From Bacillota bacterium (GTDB taxonomy: Bacteria > Bacillota > Sulfobacillia > Sulfobacillales > Sulfobacillaceae), in assembly GCA_021821465.1 (NCBI GenBank), contig JAKACM010000016.1:1-64000 (forward strand): a DNA stretch of 64,000 nt, written 5' to 3'. Below are positions 1-6,436 of this stretch, piece by piece (the stretch's first letter is position 1; the number at the start of each line of letters is the position of its first letter). The position numbers were made by a program, and so were the translations under genes. The notes below the pieces were generated by a model, which searched no databases, had not been told where the DNA came from, and saw nothing but the letters and a program-made list of their open reading frames with translations.

Positions 1-108
1 TTGGCTCTCATCAATGCGCAAAATCCGCGACATCCGGCCGATTCGCGCTACACCTTGCATTTTGTGCTGAAACCCGCCCAAAAGTTGAAATTTTCACACA
101 AACATTAA
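1..108 (+). CDS. C-terminal end of an unidentified protein (cut by window edge)
   Basis: Frame 1 is open from the first base to a TAA at 106-108, giving 35 residues that are rich in basic and aromatic residues and end in KFSHKH. No start is visible because the gene would begin upstream of the window. I cannot assign a family. The following 100 bases and the solo IS-end repeat at 214-250 suggest it borders accessory DNA, so it could be the tail of a transposase, but nothing in the residues proves that. Confidence 0.35.
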   Translation: MALINAQNPRHPADSRYTLHFVLKPAQKLKFSHKH

Positions 109-448
109 CTGGGGAAGTCTGAGCCTATAACCTTCTTCAGCACCTGTCAAGCAATAACCTTATCGGCTCTAATCTGACGGAAAAATGCCGGGGTGGTTGA
201 CACATGGCTAAGGTGTACCCCAAATGGACAATGCAGAGTTTTCGTCAAACAACGCCAGCCAGAATGGGGGCCTCCGATTACCTGTCCTCTGTGTCCCATT
301 CTACCGTGGGCAATCCGCGCGGTTTTTGTGTTCATCCACCTTTCCGAGGGGATGTGCAAAAACACCCAGAATCGGAGTGTGTCAAGCTCTAGGAAAAAAG
401 GGCCAGCCTACACTACAGGGGGAACACTGACTGCCTGATACGGATTCT
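109..448. other. Non-coding stretch with one IS-end-like repeat
   Basis: No convincing gene: short overlapping reading frames run in all directions without good ribosome sites. The only recognisable element is repeat copy A at 214-250. The stretch separates the truncated frame at the window edge from the minus-strand lipoprotein gene. Confidence 0.5.
214..250 (+). repeat. Solo IS-end-like repeat, copy A
   Basis: Begins TGTACCCCAAATGGACA, then a 2-nt variable spot, then GCAGAGTTTTCGTCAAAC. The same block recurs in the same orientation at 2755-2795 and partially at 4191-4210. It starts with TG and has the C-rich then A-rich look of IS3-type ends, but no transposase lies next to any copy. I see the repetition directly; the IS-end reading is inference. 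Confidence 0.6.
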
Positions 449-1039
449 CTACTTTATTAGCTCAACGGACCACTTGGCCTGATGCTGTACCAAGGTAGTT
501 GTGCTCTTAGGCATATGTTGGGGAACCCACAACGCAGCAACCGTTATATAAATAGGGCTATGGATAGACTTCGGCACTATAAAACGGACTTCTTTTGGTG
601 TTAGGTTACAACCATGTTTTGTCGGGTACGTTGCATTAACCTCACAGGAAGTCTCCGGTGCTGCGTCGGGGATCCCCTCCTGGTTCACCTCGGCCTCCGA
701 ATAGAAGGATACCATTACCATGTCCGGTTCTTTCGCTCGATGCCACGAAAACCTTATTTGTGAATTATGTCCCAATACTACCCGTAATGGCCACGAGTAT
801 CTTTTGGGTGGGGACTTGCTCAAATTATTCCGCCCGTCGATCCACGTAGCACTGACCAACGGAACGGTAAATGTTCGGCCGCTGGATTGAATAGTTGCTA
901 AGGGCAGATCCGGTGGGAACCCCGCGGTATAAAGTGACGGAGATGTGGATTTCTGTGGGGGGTTCCCACACGAAGCGAGGAACGGCACAAGGGCTGCGGT
1001 GAAAAGCAATCCGGGATAAAACTGTGATGCCCTAACCAA
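449..1039 (-). CDS. Putative secreted lipoprotein, unknown function
   Basis: A TTG start at 1039 sits 6 nt after GAGGAGG and gives about 196 residues; an upstream in-frame TTG at 1054 would overlap that ribosome site. The N-terminus is a hydrophobic signal segment ending in the lipobox LASC at about residues 22-25, so the mature protein should be lipid-anchored on the outside of the membrane. The rest has no motif I recognise. The start overlaps the end of the upstream gene by 8 nt, so the two are probably co-transcribed. Function unknown; a role linked to the neighbouring Trp-rich protein is possible but unsupported. Confidence 0.6.
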   Translation of the reverse strand: MVRASQFYPGLLFTAALVPFLASCGNPPQKSTSPSLYTAGFPPDLPLATIQSSGRTFTVPLVSATWIDGRNNLSKSPPKRYSWPLRVVLGHNSQIRFSWHRAKEPDMVMVSFYSEAEVNQEGIPDAAPETSCEVNATYPTKHGCNLTPKEVRFIVPKSIHSPIYITVAALWVPQHMPKSTTTLVQHQAKWSVELIK

Positions 1040-1745
1040 AAACGTCCTCCTCAATGGGCTGATTCAAGATAAGCGTGTCCACGATAACATCCCATGCCCG
1101 CCCGTTGTCGGCTTCAGCCGTGAGTCGATAAAAAAATCCAGTCGCTGCATGAACCCATAGTTGATAGACATGCCCTGCAAAAATTCGTTCGAGGTCTTGC
1201 TCCGGATCAAAAAGGCTTCGGTTCCATCGTAGCGCCTCGGGGTCCGGATAGGCCATAACGTGATACAGATCGTGCCCCTGAATTAAACCCTGTTCCAGCA
1301 CTTGGAGTTGCATGGACTCTACCCACAATTGGGGATTCATCCACCACCAATGCCGACAATTGTCCTGGGGCGACCAAAATGGACCTCCCACAATAAACAG
1401 CGGAAGTTTCGAGGATGTTCTCAAGCCTTTTAACTTTTCTACACCGTTTATCCGGTAAGCCCATTGGTCTGCTTTGGCCACGTACTCCTCTCGTGCACCT
1501 ACGGGGCTGACTTGAAAGTAACGCCAGACATCCGGGTTTTTCCACCAAGCGCTAAGAGTCCACGGCTCTTTCATCCAGGCGAACAACGTGGTAGGGTCGA
1601 GAAAGTTCCAAGGTGGATGCCGTTCCGGCCCTGCCTCTTCTCCAACATTGTAGTTCTGGAGTCTCGCAACGGCATGGAACGTGTCGATGTTGTCCCACGC
1701 CTGCAACATCAGCCGTCGTACCGTTTTTTCTTGAATGTCATTCAT
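1032..1745 (-). CDS. Hypothetical Trp-rich protein
   Basis: 237 residues starting at an ATG preceded by GGGGAG with a 7-nt spacer. It is strikingly rich in tryptophan (for example RHWWWMNPQLW near the middle) and has no signal peptide or membrane segment. I do not recognise a family. It is the first gene of a two-gene unit, with the lipoprotein gene starting inside its 3' end. The arrangement of a cytoplasmic protein followed by a lipoprotein resembles lineage-specific accessory operons. No function is assigned. Confidence 0.6.
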   Translation of the reverse strand: MNDIQEKTVRRLMLQAWDNIDTFHAVARLQNYNVGEEAGPERHPPWNFLDPTTLFAWMKEPWTLSAWWKNPDVWRYFQVSPVGAREEYVAKADQWAYRINGVEKLKGLRTSSKLPLFIVGGPFWSPQDNCRHWWWMNPQLWVESMQLQVLEQGLIQGHDLYHVMAYPDPEALRWNRSLFDPEQDLERIFAGHVYQLWVHAATGFFYRLTAEADNGRAWDVIVDTLILNQPIEEDVFG

Positions 1746-1766
1746 CGAAGAACTCCCCTAGTCAAA

Positions 1767-2306
1767 TTAGGTAGTGGCTTTAGGTGTCGGACAGCCTAAT
1801 GAGTTGGTCCGATAAGAAGGAACGGAATTCCATGTCGCATGGGTTCCGTTGTAGGATTCCGTGTAACCCACTCCTTGTGACATCCATTCATTATACCACC
1901 CAGGATAGGGGCATTGCCAACTCGCTTGAGGTCCTGGGTTGGGAATTTGATAGGTATTAGAGGCGCTTTTCGATTGGCTATTCTCGGTTATCCACGTGTT
2001 ACCGAAACCATATATTGCTCCATCCTGTGACAGGATCGCCGTTACCTGAATTGATTGAACATTGGCCGTACATGACATCCATGCGTGGGAAGCAATCCGT
2101 GACTGGCCCAGATTTGACCAATAAGTTGACCCGTGCGGTCTATCAATGCTCACGGTGCAACTGAACGGTGGTGGAGAAATTACTTGAGGCGATGTGCCTA
2201 TGGACTGGGCATGCACGATTGGGGTCATAGAAAATATATATCCAGTTGTTCCCAACACTATCAGTCCTGATTTTACGATTCCAGGAAACTTTGTCCATGC
2301 TTTCAT
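1767..2306 (-). CDS. Secreted hypothetical protein
   Basis: 179 residues. ATG start preceded by GAGGAG and an 8-nt spacer. The N-terminal 34 residues form a classic signal peptide (basic start, hydrophobic core, cleavage near VHAQS). The mature part is rich in Ser, Thr, Asn and Trp and contains several Cys (SCTVS, MSCTAN, WQCPYPGW, LGCPTP), which suits an extracellular disulfide-bonded protein. There is a 21-bp gap to the downstream Trp-rich gene, so it may head the same operon. No family recognised. Confidence 0.6.
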   Translation of the reverse strand: MKAWTKFPGIVKSGLIVLGTTGYIFSMTPIVHAQSIGTSPQVISPPPFSCTVSIDRPHGSTYWSNLGQSRIASHAWMSCTANVQSIQVTAILSQDGAIYGFGNTWITENSQSKSASNTYQIPNPGPQASWQCPYPGWYNEWMSQGVGYTESYNGTHATWNSVPSYRTNSLGCPTPKATT

Positions 2307-2601
2307 TTACATTTCTCCTCGCTATATTCGGGTACAGCCGATAGTATTAGTTTGGCCACTTGCTGACATTGAACTAATACACACACTGCAATGATTATTT
2401 CGACAGAGTATCGGTAAAACCTTTAAAATATCGTACTTTGGAAATGTTCAAGTGAATACGCTCTTTCTCTTTGCGGGGTTTCGTTTTGTTTTTTAGCACA
2501 GGTCTAATGGAATGGAGTATGAGTTTATTGCCACGATCCATTCGAACATTGAACCCATTATGTGATCAAGTAGGTTGACAAAGATTCAACCGGTTGATTT
2601 T

Positions 2602-2717
2602 TATGTCAACCCTATCGTGCTATTGATAAACCGTCTCCCGATGATGCTATATTCCCGGGCAAGTTGGGCTTTTTTCTCCCCTTGAGCCGTCCGTTGCTTT
2701 AATTGCGGAACCTGATC
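2602..2717 (-). pseudogene. Remnant of a serine recombinase (resolvase) C-terminus
   Basis: In one minus-strand frame the residues DQVPQLKQRTAQGEKKAQLA are followed by REYSII. This matches the pattern at the start of the C-terminal helix-turn-helix of resolvase/invertase-type recombinases, usually followed by GIS-R-TLY. A TAG lies directly upstream in frame and the helix-turn-helix is lost after REY, so only about 38 codons remain. It sits 38 bp from repeat copy B. Assignment is from the motif only. Confidence 0.5.
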
Positions 2718-2754
2718 AGGCTATAGGGCGAGCGGCTCTTGTACAGTATGCGGA

Positions 2755-2795
2755 TGTACCCCAAATGGACAGGGCAGAGTTTTTTCGTCAAACTT
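2755..2795 (+). repeat. Solo IS-end-like repeat, copy B
   Basis: TGTACCCCAAATGGACA followed by GGGCAGAGTTTTTTCGTCAA and ACTT. It matches copy A except for two bases in the variable spot and two extra T in the T-run. Same orientation as copies A and C; no transposase next to it. Confidence 0.6.
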
Positions 2796-3263
2796 GGTTC
2801 AGCTTCACTTTTTTTGAACAAAGTTTTTGGAGGAAGCTTCTCAGATGGTGAGCGAATCCCCTATCATGATGGGTAACCCGTTCTGGGTTGGCCGCGTTAT
2901 CGAACGTCCGTACTTTTCGACAGGGATTGGGTGCAAGGACTCTCAACTCTCATTAACATTTCGGGGTTTTAGTCAAACTTATCCGGATCGGGTTTAACCT
3001 GATCGGGAAAATCCGGGTCCAGCGCCAGATGCAAAATGTGTCGCTTGATGTCAGGAAAAATGTGTTACAGATGGGTTGGGGTTGCTTGCATAGGCCCCGG
3101 TGTCCTTGCGAGAATTAATGACGAGAAAAGTTCATGGGTTTGATGCGCCTGGTACACTGCACAATCGTATGAACTGACAAAACTCTCATAACTTTTAGAG
3201 GGGAAAGGTTCTGGCGTAGGAAGGATGGCAGTGTACTCGACTTTCGTCATGAGAGGTGACGTG

Positions 3264-3677
3264 ATGTTAACGGATTCCCAGCAACGTGATTTTTTAACCC
3301 TACTCTTCGATTGGTTGAATCAGGAGCCACGCGGGGTCAGTCCAGGTTCTCAACCTAGGCCCGATGATTATGCATTTACGCTGTATGCCGAAGGAATACG
3401 GGATCATTGGCGGCTTCGGTGCCATTTCGACCTTCTCTCTGACCCGTTTGGTGGATATGACGGAGACTTTTGTGTCAACCTCTTAGAGGTTCCAGAAGTT
3501 TTTGACTGGATTGACAGCCCTTATCTTTTGCAAAAAGCTAAAGTCGGCGATGAAGAAAAAGTTAACAATCTTTTCAATGAGTGGTTAGGGTTCTTTGATG
3601 CATATTTGGGTGAAGGAGGACTGTTTGATGATGGGACGATCGATCATAAAACTCTTTGCGACGAGCGTAGTGGCTAG
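3264..3677 (+). CDS. Hypothetical acidic cytoplasmic protein
   Basis: 137 residues from an ATG at 3264, chosen because AGAGGTGA lies just upstream; an earlier in-frame ATG at 3225 lacks a ribosome site. The protein is acidic and Phe/Trp/Asp-rich (LLFDWLNQEP, DPFGGYDGDFCV, NEWLGFFDAYLGEGG), with no signal peptide. Its last 50 bases overlap the start of the secreted protein gene that follows. An acidic soluble protein coupled to a small secreted protein is reminiscent of immunity/effector pairs, but I recognise no family and make no firm claim. Confidence 0.55.
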   Translation: MLTDSQQRDFLTLLFDWLNQEPRGVSPGSQPRPDDYAFTLYAEGIRDHWRLRCHFDLLSDPFGGYDGDFCVNLLEVPEVFDWIDSPYLLQKAKVGDEEKVNNLFNEWLGFFDAYLGEGGLFDDGTIDHKTLCDERSG

Positions 3678-4110
3678 CAGTGCTTCTCTTTTGCTCAGCA
3701 CGCCCGTGGGAGCCGCCAGCAATTCGTTGATCTGGAGTCAGGCCACCCCATCACTCTATACCGAAAAATATGGTCATATTCATAGCGTTCATGGACTGGA
3801 TCTGGGAAGTGGAACCAATGCCTTACGAGCTGTGGTAGCCAATGCATCTCAGTACTACACCCGATATAGTTCGACGGGTAATCCGGTTGGCTACACCTAT
3901 ATTGGGACCCTTTACTACAGCGGAGACGCCACGGTACTTCAACGCGTGGAAGTTCGTACTGGACTGAATCAAACAATAAGTACGGCATTTCCCACGAAAG
4001 TGGGCAGCAATCCGCTCCCCAACATCAAGTATGGCAATAAAACTCAGTTCGCTTGGTGGGTGAATGACAATCATTGGAGTACGGTCATCAAGAATCAACT
4101 GCACCAGTAG
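3628..4110 (+). CDS. Secreted hypothetical protein, translationally coupled to upstream gene
   Basis: 160 residues from ATG 3628, which follows GAAGGAGGA by 7 nt (a second ATG follows at once). The first 30 residues are a signal peptide ending near PVGAAS. The mature part is rich in Tyr, Thr, Ser, Asn and Gly, has no Cys and ends with a Trp-rich segment (FAWWVNDNHWSTV), all consistent with an extracellular beta-rich protein. It starts inside the upstream acidic-protein gene, so translation is probably coupled. Function unknown. Confidence 0.6.
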   Translation: MMGRSIIKLFATSVVASSASLLLSTPVGAASNSLIWSQATPSLYTEKYGHIHSVHGLDLGSGTNALRAVVANASQYYTRYSSTGNPVGYTYIGTLYYSGDATVLQRVEVRTGLNQTISTAFPTKVGSNPLPNIKYGNKTQFAWWVNDNHWSTVIKNQLHQ

Positions 4111-4470
4111 GATGGTGACGGTCGTTTCTTCAGGAGTATGTTAACAAATATGGCAGGGGGTTTTGCGATAGCGCAATCGAGACCCCAGCAGCAGAGTTTT
4201 CGTCAAACTTACTCCACTTATTTCTCAGGGAGTCCTTAGCGTATATTTGGGTTAAAATGTCGGCCGCGCCCCCCATTTCCTTCTAAACACTCCTAAGCGG
4301 TGGCATAGTGACATCCTAAGACCGTGATTGCGAGATGGGTGATGACACAGTCTTTTGTGGGAAAACCGGGTTGAGTCGCGGGATGCCGTCAGTGTCTCCG
4401 ACACGGTCGTTTGTGCAACAATCTATCTTTTTCCCTGAAGCCGCTACAGGGGAAAAGGATGCCTCCCCAT
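4111..4470. other. Intergenic stretch upstream of the toxin-like locus
   Basis: No gene seen. It contains the partial repeat copy C (4191-4210) and marks the left side of the decayed plasmid-like unit. Reading frames here are short and lack ribosome sites. Confidence 0.45.
4191..4210 (+). repeat. Partial IS-end-like repeat, copy C
   Basis: GCAGAGTTTTCGTCAAACTT is shared with copies A and B; the TGTACCCCAAATGGACA half is missing. It lies to the left of the toxin-like and repA region and may mark an old insertion boundary. Confidence 0.5.
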
Positions 4471-4506
4471 AAAAAGACCAGCCTGCCGGGTTTAGGACAG
4501 ACTGGT
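4471..4506 (-). terminator. Minus-strand terminator, end of putative antitoxin RNA
   Basis: Read on the minus strand, ACCAGTCTG and CAGGCTGGT form a 9-bp stem with one G-U pair and a 12-nt loop, followed by C and five T. Read on the plus strand there is no T-run after the stem, so it stops leftward transcription only. It lies just in front of the toxin-like mRNA and gives an antisense RNA a defined end. Confidence 0.65.
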
Positions 4507-4511
4507 AGAAT
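4503..4511 (+). promoter_or_regulatory. Extended -10 promoter of the toxin-like mRNA
   Basis: TGGTAGAAT is an extended -10 element (TG, one base, TAGAAT with five of six consensus bases). No good -35 is present. Transcription would begin near 4518, giving a 45-nt leader that contains the Shine-Dalgarno hairpin. Confidence 0.45.
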
Positions 4512-4537
4512 AACGGTGAGGGTCCGCTCATTTGCGG

Positions 4538-4553
4538 CCTCCTAGGAAGGAGG
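4538..4553 (+). promoter_or_regulatory. Anti-Shine-Dalgarno hairpin in the toxin leader
   Basis: CCTCCT, loop AGGA, AGGAGG: a perfect 6-bp stem that hides the core of the Shine-Dalgarno. The Shine-Dalgarno itself (AAGGAGGTGA, 4547-4556) is complementary over ten bases to the 16S rRNA tail. An over-strong site locked in a local hairpin is characteristic of type I toxin mRNAs. Confidence 0.65.
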
Positions 4554-4660
4554 TGAGAGCGGATGCATATCACACTGACAGTTACCATCTCGCTTCCAGG
4601 AGCTCTGGTGCTGTACAGCTGGTGGTGCTCTAAGCGCCGGAAACGGCCTTAGCTCTCACC
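4552..4660 (+). other. Long-range 5'-3' pairing that would close the toxin mRNA
   Basis: GGTGAGAGC at 4552-4560 (Shine-Dalgarno and spacer) is perfectly complementary to GCTCTCACC at 4652-4660, which starts at the last base of the stop codon and ends where the terminator stem begins. A 9-bp pairing between both ends of a mini-mRNA that masks the ribosome site is a known feature of Hok-, Fst- and AapA-type toxin messages. Pairing is seen in the bases; the regulatory role is inferred. Confidence 0.6.
4563..4652 (+). CDS. 29-residue single-membrane-span peptide, putative type I toxin
   Basis: ATG at 4563 follows AAGGAGGTGA with ideal spacing; TAG at 4650-4652. Residues 2-21 are hydrophobic and beta-branched (TLTVTISLPGALVLYSWW), followed by one Cys and a strongly basic tail KRRKRP. 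Small size, one membrane span and a positive C-terminus fit the membrane-depolarising toxins of type I toxin-antitoxin systems, although I recognise no specific family. Support comes from the setting: an extended -10 promoter, a leader hairpin hiding the Shine-Dalgarno, long-range end pairing, an immediate terminator and an opposing terminator for an antisense RNA. It lies just upstream of a broken plasmid repA, as expected for a plasmid maintenance module. A leader peptide is the main alternative. Confidence 0.55.
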   Translation: MHITLTVTISLPGALVLYSWWCSKRRKRP

Positions 4661-4688
4661 GGCCCCCTGCCCCACAGGGGGCCTTTCT
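4661..4688 (+). terminator. Rho-independent terminator of the toxin-like mRNA
   Basis: GGCCCCCTG and CAGGGGGCC form a 9-bp stem around a 5-nt loop, followed by TTTCTT. It starts right after the long-range pairing segment, so the transcript is a compact message of about 170 nt. Confidence 0.75.
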
Positions 4689-4862
4689 TAGTCTAAGTGT
4701 ATCTCATTCGGTTTATCCCTGCAACGGAACGTCTCCATACCACAACATATGTTGATTGATGCCTGAGCTCACGACACAAAATGCACGATGTCGTGGCACT
4801 TTGTGGGGAATTCTGCCCCGTTACGCACCATATTGTGGTATCCTGTCCATAATTTCACACAC

Positions 4863-4966
4863 AAAAAAGGAAGGCCCGCCCTTCAGCAGAGCCTTCACCT
4901 ATCGAACTTCAGCATACTACTTTTTCCCCCGATCATCAATCCATGGGGTCATAGGGCGGGCTTTCC
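4863..4966 (-). ncRNA. Putative antisense RNA of the repA leader (copy-number control)
   Basis: GGAAGGCCCGCCCT (4869-4882) and AGGGCGGGCTTTCC (4953-4966) are complementary over 14 bp with one G-U pair. On the minus strand the closing arm is followed by six T (4863-4868), so the structure is a stem with a 70-nt loop ending like a terminator. Antisense RNAs of this form regulate replication genes on many plasmids, and this one lies 36 bp upstream of the repA start. No clear minus-strand promoter is visible, so the assignment rests on structure and position. Confidence 0.4.
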
Positions 4967-5002
4967 CACAAACTTTCTTAATGGGGAGGATTTTGATTTT
5001 TT

Positions 5003-5945
5003 ATGGCGTACAAACCCTATGACGACGAGATGCTTCGGACCTTAATTGATGGCAGCGATCCCCGCTGGGGCTTGGTCGCGAAACAGCCTCGGCCACAGCG
5101 GAAACGCTTTGCCACGGCCTTGCAACGCGAGCAGGAATCGGTCCAAGAGGCTGGCATGCTCGATTATCAGGCCCGAATTTTGGTGCAATGCAGCTTGCCC
5201 TATCGCCGTCAGTTCACTAATGAATGGACCCGGCGCAATGGGCAAATGGTCTTAAGCCTAATGACGCCCAAAGACATTGGCTTGCCCTATGGCGCTTATC
5301 CCCGGTTATTGCTCACTTGGGTCACGACAGAAGCCGTGCGCACCCAAAAACGCCAGGTAATTTTGCGAGACAGCCTCACCCGGTTTATGGCCGATCTCGG
5401 GATTGTGCAGCATGCTAATGGGCGGGAACTGCAACGGTTTAAAGACCAAACGCGACGCCTCTTTAACACCACCATCACCTCTACGGTGACGGATGGGGCC
5501 CACTCGATGACCCATGATGTGGGTTTCCGGTTGGCCTCGGAAGTTAAGTTATGGTGGACACCCTGGCACAATGCTACAGATTCTTCGGAGATTACCTTAA
5601 CCGAAGAATTTTTTCACCTGATCACGGATCGTCCCGTACCGGTGGACTTGCGGGTGCTCCAAGTGCTCAAAGGCTCGGCCTTGGCCTTGGATATCTATAG
5701 TTGGCTGGTGTATCCGCTTGAGCTATCTCAAACAGCCGACCACGATTCCCTGAGAGGTGTTGCAAGTACAGTTTGGCAATAACTATGCCCAAACCAAAAG
5801 TGGTCGGTATGCCTTTAAAAAAGATTTTCAAGAACAACTGCGAGCAGTACTGCAATTGTATTCTACGGCACACGTTACAGCCGATAGTCAGGGCATCACC
5901 TTACAACCCAGTCGGTTACATATTACCCGTCGTTCATCCGATTAG
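5003..5945 (+). pseudogene. repA: Plasmid replication initiator (RepA_C family), broken
   Basis: The frame from ATG 5003 encodes about 236 residues of a plasmid RepA-type initiator (conserved stretch GLPYGAYPRLLLTW, then RFMADLGI, then the winged-helix region to IYSWLVY). After TAT at 5711-5713 one extra C at 5714 shifts the frame. In the restored frame (RLSYLKQPTTIP, then E VLQVQFGNNYAQ, then FKKDFQEQLRAVL) a TGA at 5751-5753 replaces what should be TGG for Trp. So there are two lesions: a 1-nt insertion and a nonsense change. The repaired protein would be about 313 residues, normal for the family. GGGGAGG precedes the start with a long 12-nt spacer. It is followed by a terminator and a DnaA-box region, as expected of a plasmid replicon. 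Either both changes are real decay or sequencing error explains one of them. Confidence 0.75.
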
Positions 5946-5962
5946 CCGATATTTCCGTACTA

Positions 5963-5986
5963 GGCCTCCCTTGGGAGGCCGTTTTT
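5963..5986 (+). terminator. Terminator after repA
   Basis: GGCCTCCC, TT, GGGAGGCC followed by GTTTTTA: an 8-bp GC-rich stem with a T-run, 18 bp past the end of the restored repA frame. Confidence 0.8.
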
Positions 5987-6004
5987 ATCCCCAATCCCCG
6001 GGGA

Positions 6005-6436
6005 ATAAAAAAGTTATCCACGGGTCATTGGTCGACCATACACCCCTACAACTCTTGGGCCATGCGGCTTAGCGGGTTCCTCTTGTAGTAACCTCTAGTG
6101 TCCTTTAGAAAAAGATCTTTTATCCTGGGGTGCCGCCAACAAAACGCGGATTTTCCACGGTTAAATCGACAGATAATGGCTAATGACAGGGAAATCGCTC
6201 TATGGAACCGCACATAATGGACTGGTGTGCGGTTCATAATCCTGTCCTCTCAGTGATTTTAGCACTCCTTGATGTGTTTGCTCTTTTGAATCAAACATAA
6301 CGCTCTCCCTTGTGCGATTTTGTTGTATACAGCCGGCGATGGTGAAGATATGCGCCCAGATTCACCCACACATTGGCAATTCTAGCGTTGTTAATTCGCG
6401 TTTTGTGGGCAGGACTTCACACAGGAAGTTTGCCGT
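6005..6436. other. Possible decayed plasmid origin region
   Basis: No gene seen in these 430 bases. TTATCCACG at 6014-6022 matches a DnaA box in eight of nine positions, and TTTTCCACG at 6151-6159 is a weaker relative. GAACCGCACA (6205-6214) and TGTGCGGTTC (6226-6235) form a perfect 10-bp inverted repeat with an 11-nt loop. Position downstream of repA fits an origin, but no clear iteron array is visible, so this stays a suggestion. Confidence 0.35.

Larger units (their letters stand above)
2307..3263. other. Long intergenic stretch with mobile-element remnants
   Basis: About 950 bases without an intact gene. It holds a serine-recombinase C-terminal remnant (2602-2717), repeat copy B (2755-2795), and a minus-strand stretch at 2969-3064 open for 31 codons (includes PDFPDQVKPDPDKFD before the stop) that looks like the tail of another decayed protein. 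The picture is of old insertions rather than a regulatory region. Confidence 0.5.
4471..4689 (-). ncRNA. Putative antisense antitoxin RNA
   Basis: Inferred transcript opposite the 29-residue peptide gene. Its 3' end is supported by the minus-strand terminator at 4471-4506. A weak promoter candidate reads TTGCAG, 17 bp, TACACT (4696-4724), which would start the RNA near 4689, exactly opposite the end of the toxin mRNA. The RNA would then be complementary to the whole toxin message including its Shine-Dalgarno. The -35 match is only three of six, so the 5' end is uncertain. Confidence 0.4.

Noticed and set aside
193-438. Overlapping 62-81 codon frames near the window start
   Set aside because: Three plus-strand frames and one minus-strand frame overlap each other, have no ribosome sites and run through the repeat copy.
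4316-4588. 90-codon minus-strand frame across the toxin-like locus
   Set aside because: No ribosome site; it reads through the antisense terminator and the leader hairpin, so the RNA structures explain the region better.
4756-5045. Two 85-88 codon frames before repA
   Set aside because: They cross the strong inverted repeat of the leader and have no ribosome site; a very short leader peptide is possible but unsupported.
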